Source: an uncultured Desulfovibrio sp.
GTDB taxonomy: Bacteria; Desulfobacterota; Desulfovibrionia; Desulfovibrionales; Desulfovibrionaceae
Direction: 5' to 3'
DNA length: 23,947 bases
Assembly (NCBI GenBank): GCA_900546145.1
Contig: URBN01000028.1
Span: 1-23,947, forward strand
A program made the translations under genes and the position numbers. Under the pieces are notes generated by a model that saw only the letters and a program-made list of their open reading frames with translations, was not told the origin of the DNA and made no database searches. Below are positions 22,303-23,947 of the stretch, in pieces; the stretch's first letter is position 1; each line of letters opens with the position of its first letter.

Positions 22303-23559
22303 ATGCTGGACAAGTACAGAGTCAGCCAAATTATGGCTCTATTGGAGGAAGGCCAGGGAATTAAGACAGTGGCCAGGATGACAGGAACTGCCCGTAACAC
22401 TGTACGGCGTTTTCAGCGCGATATTCCTCACAAGGGGCATCACGGCCGGGCGTGGCGAGCCATGGAGGCGAATCTGGAGGCTGTCAGGAAACTGTTTTAC
22501 GACTGCAGGGGGAACTGTTCGGCCATGCTCCGGTTTATGAAGGACGCCATCAGCATGGAGCCGCCGGGGCTGCGCACGCTGCAGAAGTTCTGCACGCCTT
22601 TTCGCCTGGAGCTCCTGCAGAGCAGGCTGACGAAGACGGAACGCTTTGAAACGCCACCCGGACACCAGATGCAGATAGACTTCGGAGAAGACGATGTCTG
22701 CGTGGGCGGGGAGACTGTGCGCGTTCACTTTTTTGTCGCCAAGTTGTCGTATTCACGCAGGATTTTTGCCAAGTCCTACTTTTCAGAGAACCAGGTAAAC
22801 TGGCTTGACGGCATAGAGTCAGCGTTCAGGTTTTTCGATGGCGTGCCGCGGGAAATTGTCTGTGACAATGCAAAAGCACTGGTGAAAGACCACTATGCGC
22901 CGGAGAACGAGCGTTTTGCAGCCCGCTTCGACTGGTTCTGCCAGTATCATGGCGTGCGCCCCGCAGCCACGTCTGTCAGGAAGCCAAACTCAAAAGGCAA
23001 GGTTGAATCCGCTGTCAGGTACATCAAATACAACGCTCTGGTTAACGGCCGTTTTAAGGATCTGGAGGATCTGAACTGCCATTTGGAAAGATGGAGTCTG
23101 TCCGTATGCGATCGGCACCGTATTAACGACCCGTTCCTTCAGGGTCCGAAGACGCCAGCGGAGCGGTGGCTGATTGAAAAACCGGCACTGCGTCCCAACA
23201 GGAAGCCGCCGATAGCCATGGCACGCTGCGAAGAGCGGACGGCAGACAAAAATGGCCTTATCCGGGTCGATAATGCCATGTATCGCGTACCTGACGGGTT
23301 TGCACGTCGCGATGTGCAGCTGGTGGTTGTCGGAGACACAATCACAGTCAGATGCGGAGGGCAGTCAGTAGCCCTGGACAAGGCCAGGGATATTATTACA
23401 GCGAAGGATGGCACATGGTCAAACCCGCTCTCCAAAGAAGAGAATTTTAAGAAGAAAATCAAAGAGTTAAAAAAGGACAAGCTCTGGAACAGAATGCAGA
23501 ATCCGCAATGTCAGCGAAATCCCGGCACGTACGATGCCGCATTCCGGACGGGAGTTTAG
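22303..23559 (+). CDS. istA: IS21-family transposase IstA
   Basis: The 418-aa protein has an N-terminal helix-turn-helix (VSQIMALLEEGQGIKTVARM) and an rve-type DDE core. The catalytic residues are D126 (MQIDFGED), D188 (IVCDNAKAL) and E235 (SKGKVESAV), correctly ordered, and the IS21 C-terminal domain follows (LIRVDNAMYRVPDGF). It joins the IS ends to target DNA, with IstB as helper. ATG 22303 has AGGAGG upstream; an earlier in-frame ATG at 22249 has none and is rejected. The frame is intact, so the element may be active. Confidence 0.92.
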   Translation: MLDKYRVSQIMALLEEGQGIKTVARMTGTARNTVRRFQRDIPHKGHHGRAWRAMEANLEAVRKLFYDCRGNCSAMLRFMKDAISMEPPGLRTLQKFCTPFRLELLQSRLTKTERFETPPGHQMQIDFGEDDVCVGGETVRVHFFVAKLSYSRRIFAKSYFSENQVNWLDGIESAFRFFDGVPREIVCDNAKALVKDHYAPENERFAARFDWFCQYHGVRPAATSVRKPNSKGKVESAVRYIKYNALVNGRFKDLEDLNCHLERWSLSVCDRHRINDPFLQGPKTPAERWLIEKPALRPNRKPPIAMARCEERTADKNGLIRVDNAMYRVPDGFARRDVQLVVVGDTITVRCGGQSVALDKARDIITAKDGTWSNPLSKEENFKKKIKELKKDKLWNRMQNPQCQRNPGTYDAAFRTGV

Positions 23560-23562
23560 GCC

Positions 23563-23947
23563 ATGGGAGAACTGAGACCTGCGGATATTCAGCTGACTGA
23601 GATGGCCGCCCGCCTGCGGCTGACCTATACCCGTGACCACCTGGTCGAACTGGTGGAAACAGCAGCCACGAGCCATATGACTCCACGCGAGACGCTGGAA
23701 TATGTCTTCAGAAAAGAGATTGAGCAGCGTGACGGAAACCGCGTGCGCTTAGCTCAGATGAGCGCTCATTTTCCTTTCGCGGCGACTATGGACGGATTCG
23801 ACATGTCATTCCAGCCATCGATAGACCCGGGCAGGATACGCGGGCTTGCTTCTCTCGGATGGGTGATCAGTGGTGAAAACGTGATCCTGATTGGTCCATC
23901 CGGAGTCGGAAAGACACACCTGAGCATAGCGCTGGGACAGCTTGCTC
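23563..23947 (+). CDS. istB: IS21-family helper ATPase IstB (partial)
   Basis: The frame starts at ATG 23563, three bases after the istA stop, and runs out of the window. The first 128 codons show the DnaC-like fold of IstB: a helical N-terminal domain (TPRETLEYVFRKEIEQRDGN) and Walker A GPSGVGKT at 111-118 after SGENVILI. IstB is the AAA+ ATPase that remodels target DNA for IstA. The C-terminal part with Walker B is outside the window. Confidence 0.9.
   Translation, partial: MGELRPADIQLTEMAARLRLTYTRDHLVELVETAATSHMTPRETLEYVFRKEIEQRDGNRVRLAQMSAHFPFAATMDGFDMSFQPSIDPGRIRGLASLGWVISGENVILIGPSGVGKTHLSIALGQLA

Larger units (their letters stand above)
22168..23947 (+). mobile_element. IS21-family insertion sequence (right end outside window)
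   Basis: istA and istB are in the standard order. The left end is placed at TGTAAGGCG (22168), since IS21 elements begin with TG. Downstream are repeated blocks of the type seen in IS21 ends (CGAAAGTATAATTAACCCC and CGAAAACTGACCCC) before istA. TTAACCCCTTA (22187-22197) also has a near-inverted partner TAAGGGGGTTAA (22235-22246). The exact end and target duplication cannot be checked without the right end. Confidence 0.75.

Overview
The window is GC-rich DNA with dense gene packing and Shine-Dalgarno starts, from a Gram-negative, probably anaerobic bacterium. The RdgC-type protein, the NorV-like flavoprotein remnant and the type IVB secretion genes would fit a Desulfovibrio/Bilophila-like host. 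That assignment is by eye and tentative. No rRNA, tRNA or CRISPR array was seen.

Left part (1-3692): the right end of an integrated element. It holds the C-terminus of a Cys-rich protein, two small unknown genes, rdgC, two more small unknown genes and a tyrosine recombinase (int1). A 24-bp sequence directly follows int1. Next (3852-8736) is an operon of a short membrane-anchored protein, three tandem paralogues that look like PilV-type minor pilins or adhesins, and a VirB1/PilT-like lytic transglycosylase. The transglycosylase is cut by an in-frame TGA exactly where the family has Trp.

Middle (8893-12942): a 5'-truncated NorV-like flavoprotein gene (minus strand) is fused to the end of a second, decayed element. 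That remnant carries a relative of int1 (int2) and an identical copy of the 24-bp sequence, and it is followed by a 5'-truncated nitroreductase gene. Then comes an intact pncB (nicotinate phosphoribosyltransferase) with its own promoter and terminator.

Right part (12961-20996): dotM (TrbA/IcmP-like) and dotL (TrbC/IcmO-like) form the type IVB coupling-protein pair. They converge on a GtrA-family membrane protein gene. Beyond it are four unknown genes in two divergent transcription units: a 437-aa exported protein plus a 78-aa protein (minus strand), and a 173-aa protein plus a 425-aa protein (plus strand). The dotM promoter and both promoters of the divergent region share the pattern TTGACnTTATnAAAA. 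This suggests one regulon and makes the four unknown genes candidate accessory parts of the secretion/conjugation machine.

Far right (about 21340-23947): base composition drops around a hexapeptide acetyltransferase gene that looks acquired. Immediately beside it starts an IS21-family insertion sequence (istA complete, istB cut by the window end).

The main candidates for undescribed biology are the PilV-like triplet, the four-gene unknown cluster with its shared promoter pattern, and the two related integrases marked by the same 24-bp end sequence.
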